Shown here: piece after piece, positions 46,938-57,095 of the stretch
Layout: each line of letters starts with the position of its first letter
How positions within the stretch are numbered: position 1 is the first letter of the stretch
Assembly (NCBI RefSeq): GCF_963576675.1
Contig: NC_088919.1
Span: forward strand, 43,794,501 to 43,858,500
Direction of reading: 5' to 3'
Length of the DNA stretch: 64,000 nucleotides
Origin: Euphorbia lathyris
Taxonomy: Eukaryota > Streptophyta > Magnoliopsida > Malpighiales > Euphorbiaceae
The notes under the pieces: generated by a model
Told to the model about the DNA's origin: nothing
Seen by the model: the letters and a program-made list of their open reading frames with translations, nothing else
Database searches by the model: none
Position numbers and translations under genes: made by a program

Positions 46938-49814
46938 TCACTCTACAGCCTTACCCTTTCCTGTCACTTTGCTCCCTGATGTACCTGTCTTTTGTTGAGT
47001 TCCATCTTGAGTTCTCTCCCCCGTTTTGCCAGCATCGGGTTTATAGACAAAGGTGTCATTTCTTGTAGCAGAGGATAAAACATTGGAATAGCGCTGTAAT
47101 CTCTTTGTGCTTTCACTCAAGCCATCTATCACAGGAACACAATCATCTCGAACGTTTCGAGGAACTGGGATGGACCCAGTGATCAGGTTGATAATACACT
47201 CATGGGACTTGCTAAGCCAAGTAAGGGAGCTGGTAATCTGAGCAAAGGATTGATGATACATCTTCAGTAGGGCAGAGTCATAGAAGATGCGTCGAGCATT
47301 ATCGTAGCGAATGGCCTGCAGAATACCTTGTGAAAGTTTATCATTGGTGCTGGGGTCAACAACCATCTGAGCTTTGTTGACATTGAGGAGACTCACGGCT
47401 TCACTCAATTGATCAATTGTACATTGAGAAGTGGAGGAAATGAGCTCACGTGTACAAGTGAGATCAGCAGTCAGCTTGGCAAAGCATCCCTGCAACTCAG
47501 CAGATGTGGCATACTCAGGAGCAACCGTTGTCCCAAGGTTGGGCAGTTCTGTTCTCAGTTTGGCAAAGTGGTGATCTAACTTAGCCGAAGTTGCATATCC
47601 TGGAGTAGGTGCAGAGAGATTGTTGATTTTACCTTCAAGGGAGTTCATGTGGTTTATCATCAGAAGGAATAGCTCAGTCAGTTTGGCAATGTGATCTTGC
47701 TTAGGTTGCTGTGATTGGACGGTGGTCACAACACTGATAAGATCCTTGAGTCCCTTAATTTCAGTAAGAAGTTGAGTGATGGCAGAGATATTTTTTGACT
47801 CAGGATGAGCAGACCTAGCAGCATCAGAAGTGGTGAACTCCTTGAGAAGAGATTGAGCCGTTTCTATTATTCGACGGCCAGACTGAGTTGCACTAAGATA
47901 TGCATGTTGCTCAGTGGAAGTTGGCTCAGACGCAGGAATGGAGGTGGAGCTGGGTGGTGGTGGAGTTGGCTGCTTACTAGCTTGAGTAATTGGTTCTTGA
48001 TGAGGTGCAATACTAAGATGTTGAGGTTGAACAGGTGGATCCATAGTTTTCTCCCCGTGTTGAGTGGCTGGATCTTCGAGCTCTTGCTCGGCAGGATTTG
48101 GATTATGTGGAGTCTTAGCATGTTCCTCAGTGCGAGTAACAGAGGCTTGATTTTGCTCCGGTTCCTTAGGAGGAGACTCAACATGGTGGGAAAAATACTC
48201 GAACTGGATATTGGAAGGATCCGTAATTTGCTCCAAAGATGGAGACTCAGCCAAGAGATCAATAAGAGGAGTTTTAACAGCTTTCTTTTTCAGTCTTTTG
48301 AGGGAATTAGTTTTTGGAGGTGAAGGGTCAGTTTGAACATTTGCATCCTCAACCTCGGCTTCAACATTCAGATCCTCTCTTTGATGATCTTCTTCTTCTT
48401 GTTCAACATGTGCCTCCTGATGTTGCTCAATATTATCCGGCTCAGCATGATCTTTTTCTTCAGCATTAAGCTGAGTATCAACCTGTCTTTGTTCTTCTCC
48501 TTCATCAGTTTGCTCAACTGGAGTTTTCTCAAGATCAATCCCAATGTTCTGAGTGCAGTGAGATTTGTGTGTCACAACCCAATCAATGGGATCAGCTTCA
48601 ACAACTTTCAACCCAGAATTTCTACTTTTCTTCTTTAGAGGTTGTTCTGGGGATTCTTCATTTTCTTCTTCGGGCTCAGCTTGCCCTTTCCTTTTCTCTG
48701 CTGACTTAGGTGTAACCTGAGGTAGGTCAGCATCAACATTCTTTCCTCTAGTCATAGCCCTCTTCTTCCTGGGCATAGTTTCAATATCTTTTGCACAAGT
48801 GGCAAGAGTTTTTCTCTTCTTCTTTGCCTTAGGGGACTCGGCAGTAACTTCCTCTGGTTCAACTTCTAGCTCAGCATCATCTGCTGCTATCTCAGTTTCG
48901 ATTTCTTGTTCAGCATCATTTTCTTCCTCATCTTCCTCAACATCTTCAGCTCCCTTTAGAGGTTGGTTGAACAATAACCCAAATAGCAGAGCCGCGGTTA
49001 TTTCTGTTCCCAAGCTTTTAGTCTCAGTGATGGTCTCAATCTTGTGATCTTCAAGGATCTTGGTGATTAGAGAACCTAGTCGAAGTTTCTTACCTCCATG
49101 TTGAAGTGCTCCCACAAAAAACACAGGCATATTGAGTGGGCAATAGGTTAGCATGTGCCATATAAAGCACTGCTCGAAATTGGAGGCAGCCAAAGCTGAG
49201 TTGAGTTTAGAGAAGATGAAGTTTGTCAAGATGTAGTGCGCCATCTTCTGGTTTTGCCCCATACTAGTGCTGGGTATTTCTCCTTTGTGATTTTTGGGTT
49301 TGCAAAATCCCTTCATCTGGTCAAGCTTTTCTGTTGATACCTTTTCCTTTGTCGTTCTAAACTCGGTTCCTTTGTTAGGCAAGTTGAGTAAGGTTGCCAA
49401 GTAAGATGGAGTGATTACAATCTTGTGACCCTTAACGTGCGTCTCCAGATAGTCAGCATCGTCCTTATCAACCTGTAGACCGGAGTAGAATTCCCTAACC
49501 AACCGAGGATAGGTGGTTCCGGGGAGAGAGAAGAGGCCTGTCCACTCATTCTTCTCAATCCATTCACAGAATGGCTTTTCGGCGGTAACGAAGCTGGGAG
49601 AGAACCAGTGGCATTTTAGGACTTCCAGGTTTTTGACTTTCGTGTGAACCTTTACCATGGTTCTAGCCTTGGGTTTCTTTTGTTTTGAGGAGCTTGCTGG
49701 GTCGGCTTGACGGCGTTTGCTCGGAGTTAGGTTAGATTGAGGAATAGATTTAGGGCTTTCATCGGTGATCAATTTGCCGGGATTTTCACCGGAGATGTTC
49801 TGAGTGTTGGACAT
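46938..49814 (-). CDS. Copia extra 3' ORF (env-position, SIRE-like), 958 residues
   Basis: Intact frame between pol and the 3' LTR. Residues about 55-230 (WFSPSFVTAEKPFCEW, YPRLVREFYSGL, ITPSYLATLLNLPNKG, MLTYCPLNMPVFFVGAL) resemble the 'putative plant transposon protein' family (PF20167) found in env-position ORFs. Residues 280-650 are low-complexity: Glu/Asp-rich blocks with basic nuclear-localisation-like clusters (KKKRKTLATC, PRKKRAMTRGK, RLKKKAVKTP) and Pro/Gln/Thr-rich stretches. Residues 690-960 are predicted helical. No signal peptide or clear membrane span is visible, so calling it an envelope protein is by position only. It begins 514 bp after the pol stop, so it is not simply read through from pol here. 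Confidence 0.75.
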   Translation of the reverse strand: MSNTQNISGENPGKLITDESPKSIPQSNLTPSKRRQADPASSSKQKKPKARTMVKVHTKVKNLEVLKCHWFSPSFVTAEKPFCEWIEKNEWTGLFSLPGTTYPRLVREFYSGLQVDKDDADYLETHVKGHKIVITPSYLATLLNLPNKGTEFRTTKEKVSTEKLDQMKGFCKPKNHKGEIPSTSMGQNQKMAHYILTNFIFSKLNSALAASNFEQCFIWHMLTYCPLNMPVFFVGALQHGGKKLRLGSLITKILEDHKIETITETKSLGTEITAALLFGLLFNQPLKGAEDVEEDEEENDAEQEIETEIAADDAELEVEPEEVTAESPKAKKKRKTLATCAKDIETMPRKKRAMTRGKNVDADLPQVTPKSAEKRKGQAEPEEENEESPEQPLKKKSRNSGLKVVEADPIDWVVTHKSHCTQNIGIDLEKTPVEQTDEGEEQRQVDTQLNAEEKDHAEPDNIEQHQEAHVEQEEEDHQREDLNVEAEVEDANVQTDPSPPKTNSLKRLKKKAVKTPLIDLLAESPSLEQITDPSNIQFEYFSHHVESPPKEPEQNQASVTRTEEHAKTPHNPNPAEQELEDPATQHGEKTMDPPVQPQHLSIAPHQEPITQASKQPTPPPPSSTSIPASEPTSTEQHAYLSATQSGRRIIETAQSLLKEFTTSDAARSAHPESKNISAITQLLTEIKGLKDLISVVTTVQSQQPKQDHIAKLTELFLLMINHMNSLEGKINNLSAPTPGYATSAKLDHHFAKLRTELPNLGTTVAPEYATSAELQGCFAKLTADLTCTRELISSTSQCTIDQLSEAVSLLNVNKAQMVVDPSTNDKLSQGILQAIRYDNARRIFYDSALLKMYHQSFAQITSSLTWLSKSHECIINLITGSIPVPRNVRDDCVPVIDGLSESTKRLQRYSNVLSSATRNDTFVYKPDAGKTGERTQDGTQQKTGTSGSKVTGKGKAVE

Positions 49815-50328
49815 CTTCAGAGATTTTTGGGGAAGTTTTGAGAGAGAGAGAGAGATTTTGAATACTAAAGGATTTACTTGTGAGGAGTTTTGAGGAGTAA
49901 TTCTTCCGTTTTATATATATCTAAGACGGCCCTATTAATTGAACTAGCCGTTTTTCCTTGGGGCGTTCAACCGACAGAGATTCTGTCATTTATGACATTT
50001 TCGGCGCATGGGTTATTTCTTAATTGTTTGCCTTTTCCAGGTGCCATTTATTTACACGTGTTGGCATTTAATGGTGCAAGTAGGTTTTAGCGCAGTTTTC
50101 CTAGAAAATGAACCGTTTGTGATACTGAGAACCTAGTTCTTATCAAGGTGAATTCCTAACTTAGTATATGTATCTACTTAGGATAATCACACAACATAAA
50201 TGTCAACTCAGTATGGGGTGATTTTTCTACATTTCAAGCTTAGTAGTAGTTTATTTTACTCAGCATGGCATTTGCACAACGTTCAAATTTTCACCTAGCA
50301 TGGCAACCATACAACATTTACTAGAGAA
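49815..50328. other. Spacer between copia pol and the extra ORF
   Basis: No coding content. A GA-rich run (GAGAGAGAGAGAGA) lies at 49840-49856 just upstream of the ATG of the extra ORF, and a TATA-like TATATAT at 49912-49918 could serve it (minus strand). Confidence 0.45.
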
Positions 50329-51728
50329 TTATTGAAGGGGATTAGACATACCGATAGCTTCCCTTAGTATGTTGAATTGTTCACGTGCCAAGGGCTTGGT
50401 GAAGATATCTGCAAGTTGTTCATTTGTTGGCACATAGGTCAGCTTGATCTCATCTTTTAGTACGTGATATCTGATGAAGTGATGCCTTATGCTGACATGC
50501 TTCATCCTACTATGTTGGATTGAATTTTTGGACAGATCAATGGCACTCTTGTTGTCACATTTGATCTCTATTGTTTCAGTCTTCACTCCATAATCCTCAA
50601 GCTGTTGCTTTATCCATAGAACTTGAGCAACACAGCTTCCAGCAGCCACGTACTCAGCTTCAGTTGTAGACAGGGCTACAGATGATTGCTTCTTGCTGAA
50701 CCAAGATACTAGACAGCTTCCAAGGAAATGACATCCTCCTGAAGTGCTCTTACGTTCTAGCTTATCTCGTCCATAGTCAGCATCAGTATATCCAATGAGT
50801 GTGAAGTCATTTGAAGTTGGATACCATAGACCTGCATCAATTGAGCTCTGCAAATATCTAAAGATTCTTTTTACAGCCGTTAGATGAGATTCTCTAGGGT
50901 CAGCTTGATATCTCGCACAATAACATACTGAGTACTGTATATCAGGTCTACTAGCTGTGAGGTAAAGTAACGAACCTATCATACCTCGATAGAGTTTAGT
51001 GTCTATTGACTTACTTTTCTCATCTTTGCATAGGACAGTATCAGTACTCATAGGAGTTGATATGGGTTTGCAGTCCATCAAATTGAATTTCTTTAACATT
51101 TCCTTGGTGTACTTGGACTGACTTATGAAGATGCCATTCTTACCTTGCTTGATTTGGAGTCCAAGGAAGAAGTTGAGTTCCCCCATCATGGACATCTCGA
51201 ACTCAGTTTGCATCTGTTTGCTAAATTCTTTGCACAAAGATTCGTCAGTAGCACCAAATATTATATCATCTACATATATTTGTGCAAGTAGGGTATGTTT
51301 TCCCTTTTTCTTAATGAACAAGGTTGTGTCAGCTTTTCCCCTGACATAGTTCCTGGTTAGCAGGAAGTTGGTCAACCTCTTATACCAAGCTCTTGGAGCT
51401 TGTTTTAGGCCGTACAGGGCCTTTTTAAGTTTATAAACGTGGTTTGGAAATTTTGGATCTTCAAACCCAGGAGGTTGATTAACATATACCTCTTCGTTTA
51501 TAAAACCATTAAGAAATGCACTTTTGACATCCATTTGGTATAACTTAAAGTTCATGAAACCGGCATAGGCACACAATATACGTATTGCTTCTAACCTAGC
51601 AACAGGTGCAAATGTTTCCCCATAATCAATACCCTCTTGCTGACTGTAGCCTTGGGCTACAAGTCGAGCTTTGTTTCTTATTACATTTCCATGCTCATCT
51701 AGTTTGTTTCTAAAAACCCACTTAGTTC
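50329..51728 (-). pseudogene. Copia pol, reverse transcriptase and RNase H part, frameshifted
   Basis: Open from 51576 to 50329 (415 codons) with RT motifs ([15 protein letters not shown] in IYVDDIIFG), the connection region and copia RNase H ([18 protein letters not shown]). The RT N-terminus ([14 protein letters not shown]) is readable at about 51580-51735 in the same frame as this part. It is out of frame with the upstream integrase ORF, which ends at 51729 after one indel near 51735-51765. The polyprotein is therefore split once. Confidence 0.88.
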
Positions 51729-53456
51729 CTATAGGCTTTTGATCCCTAATTTAGGCACTAAATCCCATACCTCATTTTTGGTGAATTGGTCAAGTTCTTC
51801 TTGCATGACATTGATCCAATATTCATCGTGCTCAGCATCAGCAAAGTTCTTTGGTTCATGTATTGAGACGAATGCAACATTGCTGAGGTATTTCCTGAGC
51901 TGATCTCTGGTCATCAGCTTGTTGTCAGCAGCATCAAGAATGGACTTTTCTGAATGTCCTCTTGGGATTTTTATTTCTTTGGGCAATGTTGAGTCGTTTG
52001 AAGGAGGTGTTTCTACAATCTCTACAGGAATGGACTGGTCAGCAAATGTAATTTCAACTTCTTGCTTACCTTTGGTCAGCCCTTGTATTGATGATTCAGA
52101 GGCTCCATTTTGATCAGCAGAAGCTGAGCTTGGTTCATCTTCAGTGGGCTGAGTTGTCTTTCCTGCAGGGTCAGCTTCATCGAACTTAACATGAACAAAC
52201 TCTTCTACAACCTGAGTTCGTTTATTATAGACTCTATATGCTTTACTGTTTGTTGAGTACCCTAAGAAGATCGCTTCGTCAGCTTTAGCATCAAATTTTG
52301 CAAGATTGTCCTTTGTATCGAGTATGAAACATTTACACCCAAAGGCACGAAAGTAACCAATGTTGGGCTTTCGTCCTTTCCAAAGTTCATATGGGGTTTT
52401 CTTAAGTATAGGTCTTACTAGAGCCCTATTCAGTATATAGCATGATGTATGGACAGCTTCACCCCAGAAGTACTTTGGAAGCCTATTTTCACTCAGCATG
52501 GTTCTAGCAATTTCGACAGTTGTTCTGTTCTTCCTTTCAACAACCTCATTCTGTTGAGGTGTTCTAGGAGCAGAGAAATTATGGTCAATACCACTGGTTT
52601 CACAGAATTCATCAAACTGTTGGTTTTTGAATTCTCCACCGTTGTCGCTTCTAATATGAGCTACTTTTAGGTCTTTGTTAATTTCAAGCTTTCTAATAAG
52701 TGTAGTGAACATCTCAAAAGTTTCATCCTTGCTGCTCAGCAAGATGATCCAAGTGTACCGAGAGAAATCATCTACAATGACCAAGGAAAATTTCTTACCT
52801 CCCAAGCTGAGTGGCTGGATAGGTCCGAAAAGATCCAAGTGTAGTAATTCCAATGGTCTCTTGGTTGAGACAATATTTTTACTTTGAAATAACTTTTTGG
52901 TTTGTTTCCCTTGCTGACAATCTTTACATAATTGATCTTTCTCAAATTTCAATTTGGGTAATCCTTCAACTAATTGCTTTCTAGCTAATTTGGCAAGAAG
53001 GTCCATGCTGATATGCCCAAGTCTTCTATGCCATAGCCAGGAGTTATCCTCTTTAGACACTAAGCATATGTTTTTGGAAAACTGTTTTTCTAAATTTAGT
53101 ATATATACATTATCTATGCGAGGGGCAGTTAAAATTAATTCATTTGTGTTCCCCTCGAGTATTTGACACTTAGTATCATCGAATACAACCTTTCTGCCGC
53201 TCTTGCAAAGCTGAGCTACACTTAGCAGATTGTGTTTGAGACCTTTAACTAGGGAGACTGACTCAATAGTTGGGTTACCTCCGATAGTACATGAGCCGAC
53301 TATTTTACCCTTCTTATTGTCTCCGAAGCTTACACTTCCACCTCGTTTAAGCTCTAGTGTGATGAATTGTGTTTCATCACCTGTCATGTGCCTTGAGCAT
53401 GTGCTGTCTATATACCACAGCTTTGACTTCTCTACGCATGTCAAGCTAACCCGCAT
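51729..53456 (-). CDS. Copia pol, protease and integrase part
   Basis: 575 codons. Protease site WYIDST at residues 14-19: the usual D-S/T-G reads D-S-T, so activity is doubtful. The pre-integrase zinc region follows ([15 protein letters not shown]). The integrase core has D in HLDLFGPI, D in RSDNGGEF and E in [10 protein letters not shown], and a C-terminal region leads into the RT N-terminus ([14 protein letters not shown]). It is in the same frame as gag (53463-55247), separated by a single TAG. Confidence 0.88.
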   Translation of the reverse strand: MRVSLTCVEKSKLWYIDSTCSRHMTGDETQFITLELKRGGSVSFGDNKKGKIVGSCTIGGNPTIESVSLVKGLKHNLLSVAQLCKSGRKVVFDDTKCQILEGNTNELILTAPRIDNVYILNLEKQFSKNICLVSKEDNSWLWHRRLGHISMDLLAKLARKQLVEGLPKLKFEKDQLCKDCQQGKQTKKLFQSKNIVSTKRPLELLHLDLFGPIQPLSLGGKKFSLVIVDDFSRYTWIILLSSKDETFEMFTTLIRKLEINKDLKVAHIRSDNGGEFKNQQFDEFCETSGIDHNFSAPRTPQQNEVVERKNRTTVEIARTMLSENRLPKYFWGEAVHTSCYILNRALVRPILKKTPYELWKGRKPNIGYFRAFGCKCFILDTKDNLAKFDAKADEAIFLGYSTNSKAYRVYNKRTQVVEEFVHVKFDEADPAGKTTQPTEDEPSSASADQNGASESSIQGLTKGKQEVEITFADQSIPVEIVETPPSNDSTLPKEIKIPRGHSEKSILDAADNKLMTRDQLRKYLSNVAFVSIHEPKNFADAEHDEYWINVMQEELDQFTKNEVWDLVPKLGIKSL

Positions 53457-53462
53457 TTTAAA

Positions 53463-55247
53463 CTATTCATTTTTAGGTAGCCAATTCTTTTTGGGTCCTT
53501 TCTTGTTAGTGTAAACAGGTGCAAAATCATACTTTAATTTGTGACGACATACTTTTATAGTGTGGCCTGGCTTACCACAAAAGTCACAAAATATTACCCT
53601 TTGGGGGTTGTACTGAGTGCGGTCAGCATTGTTGTGCTGGGCATGCCAGCATACCTTTGTGGAATGTCCTTTTCTTCCACAGAAGTCACCTTGGACAACT
53701 CGCTTGTTATGCCAACACACTTCTTTTGTGTGCCCCCTTTTTCCACAACATTCACATTGAGTGAACTGCTTATGCTGACTAGTACTTGCGTACTCAGCAT
53801 GGGGTTTATTTCCATTTGAGCCTTTTATTTGACTCTGTAAGGTTGTAACATCCTTTCTAAGTTTCTTTGACTCAGATTGAACCTTCGTGACAAACTTATG
53901 CATTATTTGAATGTTGTTATGTAAATCTGTATTGTCTTGGAGGAGATATCTGAGGTCACTCAGCTTGACCTCTTCAATCTCGTCACACCGCCTGCTGAGT
54001 GATTTGATTTTCTTGTTACACTTTTTAGTTAGTGTGTATAAATCACTCAAGGCATTTACCATTTCGTTTCTAAGTAAAAGTAGGGATGTTACCTCATTGT
54101 TGTGTTCCTCTTGGTCAGTTTCATTAGAGAGGTCAGCTTGCTCAAATTGAGAGTGATCAGCATCATCGGCCATGAAGCATATGTTTGTCGTTTCATTTGC
54201 ATCAGCTTCGAATGATGTTGACTCGTCACTGTCACTCCATGTTGCTACCATTGCCTTCTTGTTTCCCTTCTTATCTCTTTTTAGGTTTGGGCAGCTTGAC
54301 TTGATGTGCCCAGTTTGGTGGCACTCAAAACATGTGACGGATTTGGAGCTGTCCTTCTTATATTTTTCACTGGACTCAGCTTTGTACCTATCACCTTTCT
54401 TGTATGGCCTTTTGCTGTTTCTGTCATTTCTTCTGAACAGTTTCTTCATCTTTCTAGTGAACATAGCCATTTCCTCATCATCAGTTGACTCAGCTTCTGT
54501 GGAGTCAGCTTTCATCACTAGTGATTTCTGTTTCTTATCTTCGGACTTTTCTTTAGCTTCAAAGTTTTTCATAGAGATCTCATGGGTTAGCAGGGATCCG
54601 ATCAACTCATCATATTTGTAGGTAGTCAAGTCCTGAGCTTCTTCTACAGCTATTTTCTTTGCTTGCCAGCTCTTAGGTAGACTTCTCAGGATTTTCTTCA
54701 CCTGTTCCTCTTCAGTGAAGTTCTTTCCAAGTCTTTTGAGCTCATTTATGATGTTGGTGAATCTTGAGTTCATTTCTGAGATGTCTTCGTTTTCGTTCAT
54801 CTCGAACAGCTTGTAGAGTCTCATATGCTGATTGACTTTGGACTCTTTAACCTTACTGGTGCCTTCATAGGTCACTTCAAGCTTTTTCCAAATCTCCTGT
54901 GCTGACTCACAACCTGAAATCTTATTGTATTCTGCAGCATCTAAAGCACAGTGAAGCATATTTATAGCTGAAGCATTATTTTGTAATTTTCTGAGGCCAT
55001 CCTCTGTCCACTCAGCTTCGCTCTTAACAATTTTCTCATTGTTAACAGTTTTATATGGCACATGTGGACCTTGAATAATTGCAAGCCATGCACTCATGTT
55101 TGTGGCTTGAATAAATTTTTTCATCCTATTCTTCCAGAATGTATAATTAGATCCAAAGAATAGGGGAGGTCTAGTGATTGATAATCCCTCAGGGAGTATC
55201 TGTGTTGTTTGGTTCCCTGGAAGGAAACGAGTGCTGTTCTCAGCCAT
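53463..55247 (-). CDS. Copia gag with four CCHC zinc knuckles
   Basis: 594 residues. The N-terminal part is a copia gag (UBN2-type) region (FWKNRMKKFI, YEGTSKVKESKVNQH, LRSLPKSWQAKKIAV). One knuckle, CFECHQTGHIKSSC, is near residue 305. Three more lie close together at the C-terminus, near residues 497, 517 and 552 (CECCGKRGH, CDFCGRKGH, CDFCGKPGH). Between them is a helical stretch of about residues 385-470. It ends NE-TAG, and pol continues in the same frame, so stop-codon readthrough is a possible expression mode. Start ATG at 55247 follows the primer site by about 50 bp. Confidence 0.88.
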   Translation of the reverse strand: MAENSTRFLPGNQTTQILPEGLSITRPPLFFGSNYTFWKNRMKKFIQATNMSAWLAIIQGPHVPYKTVNNEKIVKSEAEWTEDGLRKLQNNASAINMLHCALDAAEYNKISGCESAQEIWKKLEVTYEGTSKVKESKVNQHMRLYKLFEMNENEDISEMNSRFTNIINELKRLGKNFTEEEQVKKILRSLPKSWQAKKIAVEEAQDLTTYKYDELIGSLLTHEISMKNFEAKEKSEDKKQKSLVMKADSTEAESTDDEEMAMFTRKMKKLFRRNDRNSKRPYKKGDRYKAESSEKYKKDSSKSVTCFECHQTGHIKSSCPNLKRDKKGNKKAMVATWSDSDESTSFEADANETTNICFMADDADHSQFEQADLSNETDQEEHNNEVTSLLLLRNEMVNALSDLYTLTKKCNKKIKSLSRRCDEIEEVKLSDLRYLLQDNTDLHNNIQIMHKFVTKVQSESKKLRKDVTTLQSQIKGSNGNKPHAEYASTSQHKQFTQCECCGKRGHTKEVCWHNKRVVQGDFCGRKGHSTKVCWHAQHNNADRTQYNPQRVIFCDFCGKPGHTIKVCRHKLKYDFAPVYTNKKGPKKNWLPKNE

Positions 55248-55295
55248 TTATGGGGATCCGCTCAAGATAGTTATATCTTTGAGTAGTGAGCTTAG

Positions 55296-55307
55296 GCTCT
55301 GATACCA
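55296..55307 (-). other. Copia primer binding site, initiator-Met tRNA type
   Basis: The minus strand reads TGGTATCAGAGC two bases after the 5' LTR end, the common copia primer site. Confidence 0.92.
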
Positions 55308-55309
55308 CT

Positions 55310-56432
55310 TGTTGGTCCCGTGTGATTAGTTCCAAGGGGGGTTAGGAACTAATATAACTTTTTCGTTTAATTGATATGCTGACTTAGTTATTTTGCGAGT
55401 TTGTCAACTCAGCTTTTGGTCAGCTTGGCCAGATATGTTATAAGACAACTTTGGCCGGATATTGACTAAGGTTGTTTTATCTGTAAGTTAGATATTGACA
55501 CTCTTGGAGGTCAGCTTCTAACTCAGCACTTGAAATTCTCAGAGTCAAATTTAAACAATTTTATATGCTGAGTAAACTTCACACACAACACATGCACATA
55601 TATATATTGAGAGAGAGAGTTTAGAGATTACTCAGTATCACTTATCCTGGTTCGGCCTCTCCGCCTACGTCTAGTCCCTAGAGTCCTCTGGGCTTTTAGA
55701 ATCCAATATTGAGCTCTTTAAAGGTAGAGCACAAACCAATTACAAGGCAGTTGAATATGCAAGAGTACCTTCCTCTATTCGTCTACTTAACTCCTACTAA
55801 GTGCTATAACCCATCACCTAGATTTCTCTACCACTGAATGTTTACAACCAAACACTCAGCACAACACTCTCAATGTTACAATTGATAAACACTTGTTCCT
55901 TTTCAAATAAAGAACACTTTAGAAGATTAAAAGTAATCACTCTAGCATTTACACAAGAAATAGAAGATGGGTGTAAGATCTCTTTTTGTATCTAAGTGCT
56001 TTTGTATCTTTTCTCTCTTGTATTTTTCTTTTTGTAATTCGGCGATGATCCAAGAAGTTTGATTGTCCTTATATAGGGAAAATCTGTGTTGGATCATTTT
56101 GAAATGATTTAACTGTTGATGTTAAAACGGCTCTTTTAGGGGACAGATTCTGGTCAGCTTCAGACTGTTCCGGCCATTCCCTTCCTCTATTTTCCTTCAG
56201 GCGTCAGACTTGTCTTCTTGCGTTAGGCTTGTCTTTTTGTGTCAGTTGTCCTTTACCAATAATCCATTGACCCATACATCTCGGAATGTGTCTTCTGCGT
56301 ATTTCCAAGGATTCAATTATTGGTACAGAGGGGCGGTAATCATTCTCTTTTAGCAAACGACTTTTTCATGCTGTCCTGAAGAATCACTCAACTTCTACTG
56401 CATAGATCATTTTGTGGAAAGGTGTTTTAACA
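55310..56432 (-). repeat. Copia 5' LTR (1123 bp, with ~310-bp deletion)
   Basis: Matches 45056-46487 with about 2% mismatches, but jumps from the word ATAGATCAT directly to TTTGTGGAAAGGTG, lacking about 310 bp that the 3' LTR has. Confidence 0.88.
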
Positions 56433-56437
56433 CTATG

Positions 56438-56891
56438 GATAACGATCCGCCAAATCAGTTAGATCCGCGGTGCTCATACGAGACAAAGTAGTCTCTGCCC
56501 GCGGTTTCTTTTTCCTAATTGGAGTTGAAGGGGAAGCCTCCATTCCGGAAAAGCTCCTAGGATCTATCGTCGGAGCAATATGAATCACCGCGGCGGAAAG
56601 ATTCTGGGTCCTAGTTAAACGAGTACGACGATTCCTACTCTCCCTCACCATATTACACAACTCAGATAAATCGCAACTAGGCGTACTTTCAGAAGAATTG
56701 GAACTCTCGGAAGAGGTGGTCCAGCTAAACAAAGGTTCGGAGGAAGTGGTCAAATTAAAGAGTTCAATGGTAGACCCAGAAGAAGAACTCATAAAAACCC
56801 AGAAAACAGGATGAGAAGGTTCACTTACATGGAAAATCGGAGGTTTTGAAGCTTCTTGACGCCGGAAAAGCTCTGAAAAAACGCAAGCCAA
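56438..56891 (-). pseudogene. G1 antisense gene, first exon
   Basis: A 152-codon frame. The likelier start is the second Met (MSSSSGSTIELF, about 56790), giving a Ser-rich and then Arg-rich N-terminal region (RESRNRRTRLTRT) ending DLADRYP and TAG. The frame joins 45050 downwards across the copia insertion and its CTATG duplication. The TAG lies in the duplicated target, so the stop predates the copia insertion. The function is that of the downstream exons at 43189-45050. Confidence 0.55.
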
Positions 56892-57095
56892 ATCGGAAGG
56901 AAATTAGCAAGTAAAGCAGAAAGAGAAAGAGAGAAGGCGAAGAAGGTATCGCCACTTACCTCGAGCAGTGCGTCCAGGACACCTGTCACGCAGTGAATGG
57001 CCTAGAACAAAGCGGCAATTAATGCGACTCATCATGACGACGTGCCAAGAAGTGCAAAAGCCCTAAAGGACTTTAACGGAACTTAAGGGGGCTTC
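56892..57095 (+). other. G1 3' flank with polypurine tract
   Basis: Ends AACTTAAGGGGGCTTC directly before the LTR start TGATAAC (57096), which is the G1 polypurine tract. The upstream 150 bp is the probable promoter region of the antisense gene. No gene. Confidence 0.6.

Larger units (their letters stand above)
45056..56432 (-). mobile_element. Ty1/copia element (SIRE-like), inserted in the G1 antisense gene
   Basis: LTRs 45056-46487 and 55310-56432, flanked by CTATG (45051-45055 and 56433-56437). The initiator-Met primer site and polypurine tract give minus orientation. Gene order gag, protease-integrase-RT-RNase H, then a long extra ORF before the 3' LTR, as in SIRE/Maximus elements. One frameshift breaks pol. 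Confidence 0.92.

Noticed and set aside
47805..48638. Plus-strand frames of 100-170 codons opposite the copia extra ORF
   Set aside because: Shadows of the Glu/Gln-rich coding strand; Arg/Ser/Leu-rich with no domain.
42507..56432. 42507-56432 as part of the G2 element or as independent host genes
   Set aside because: The GTAAC duplication ends G2 at 42506, and the CTATG duplication plus rejoined reading assign the antisense exons to G1.
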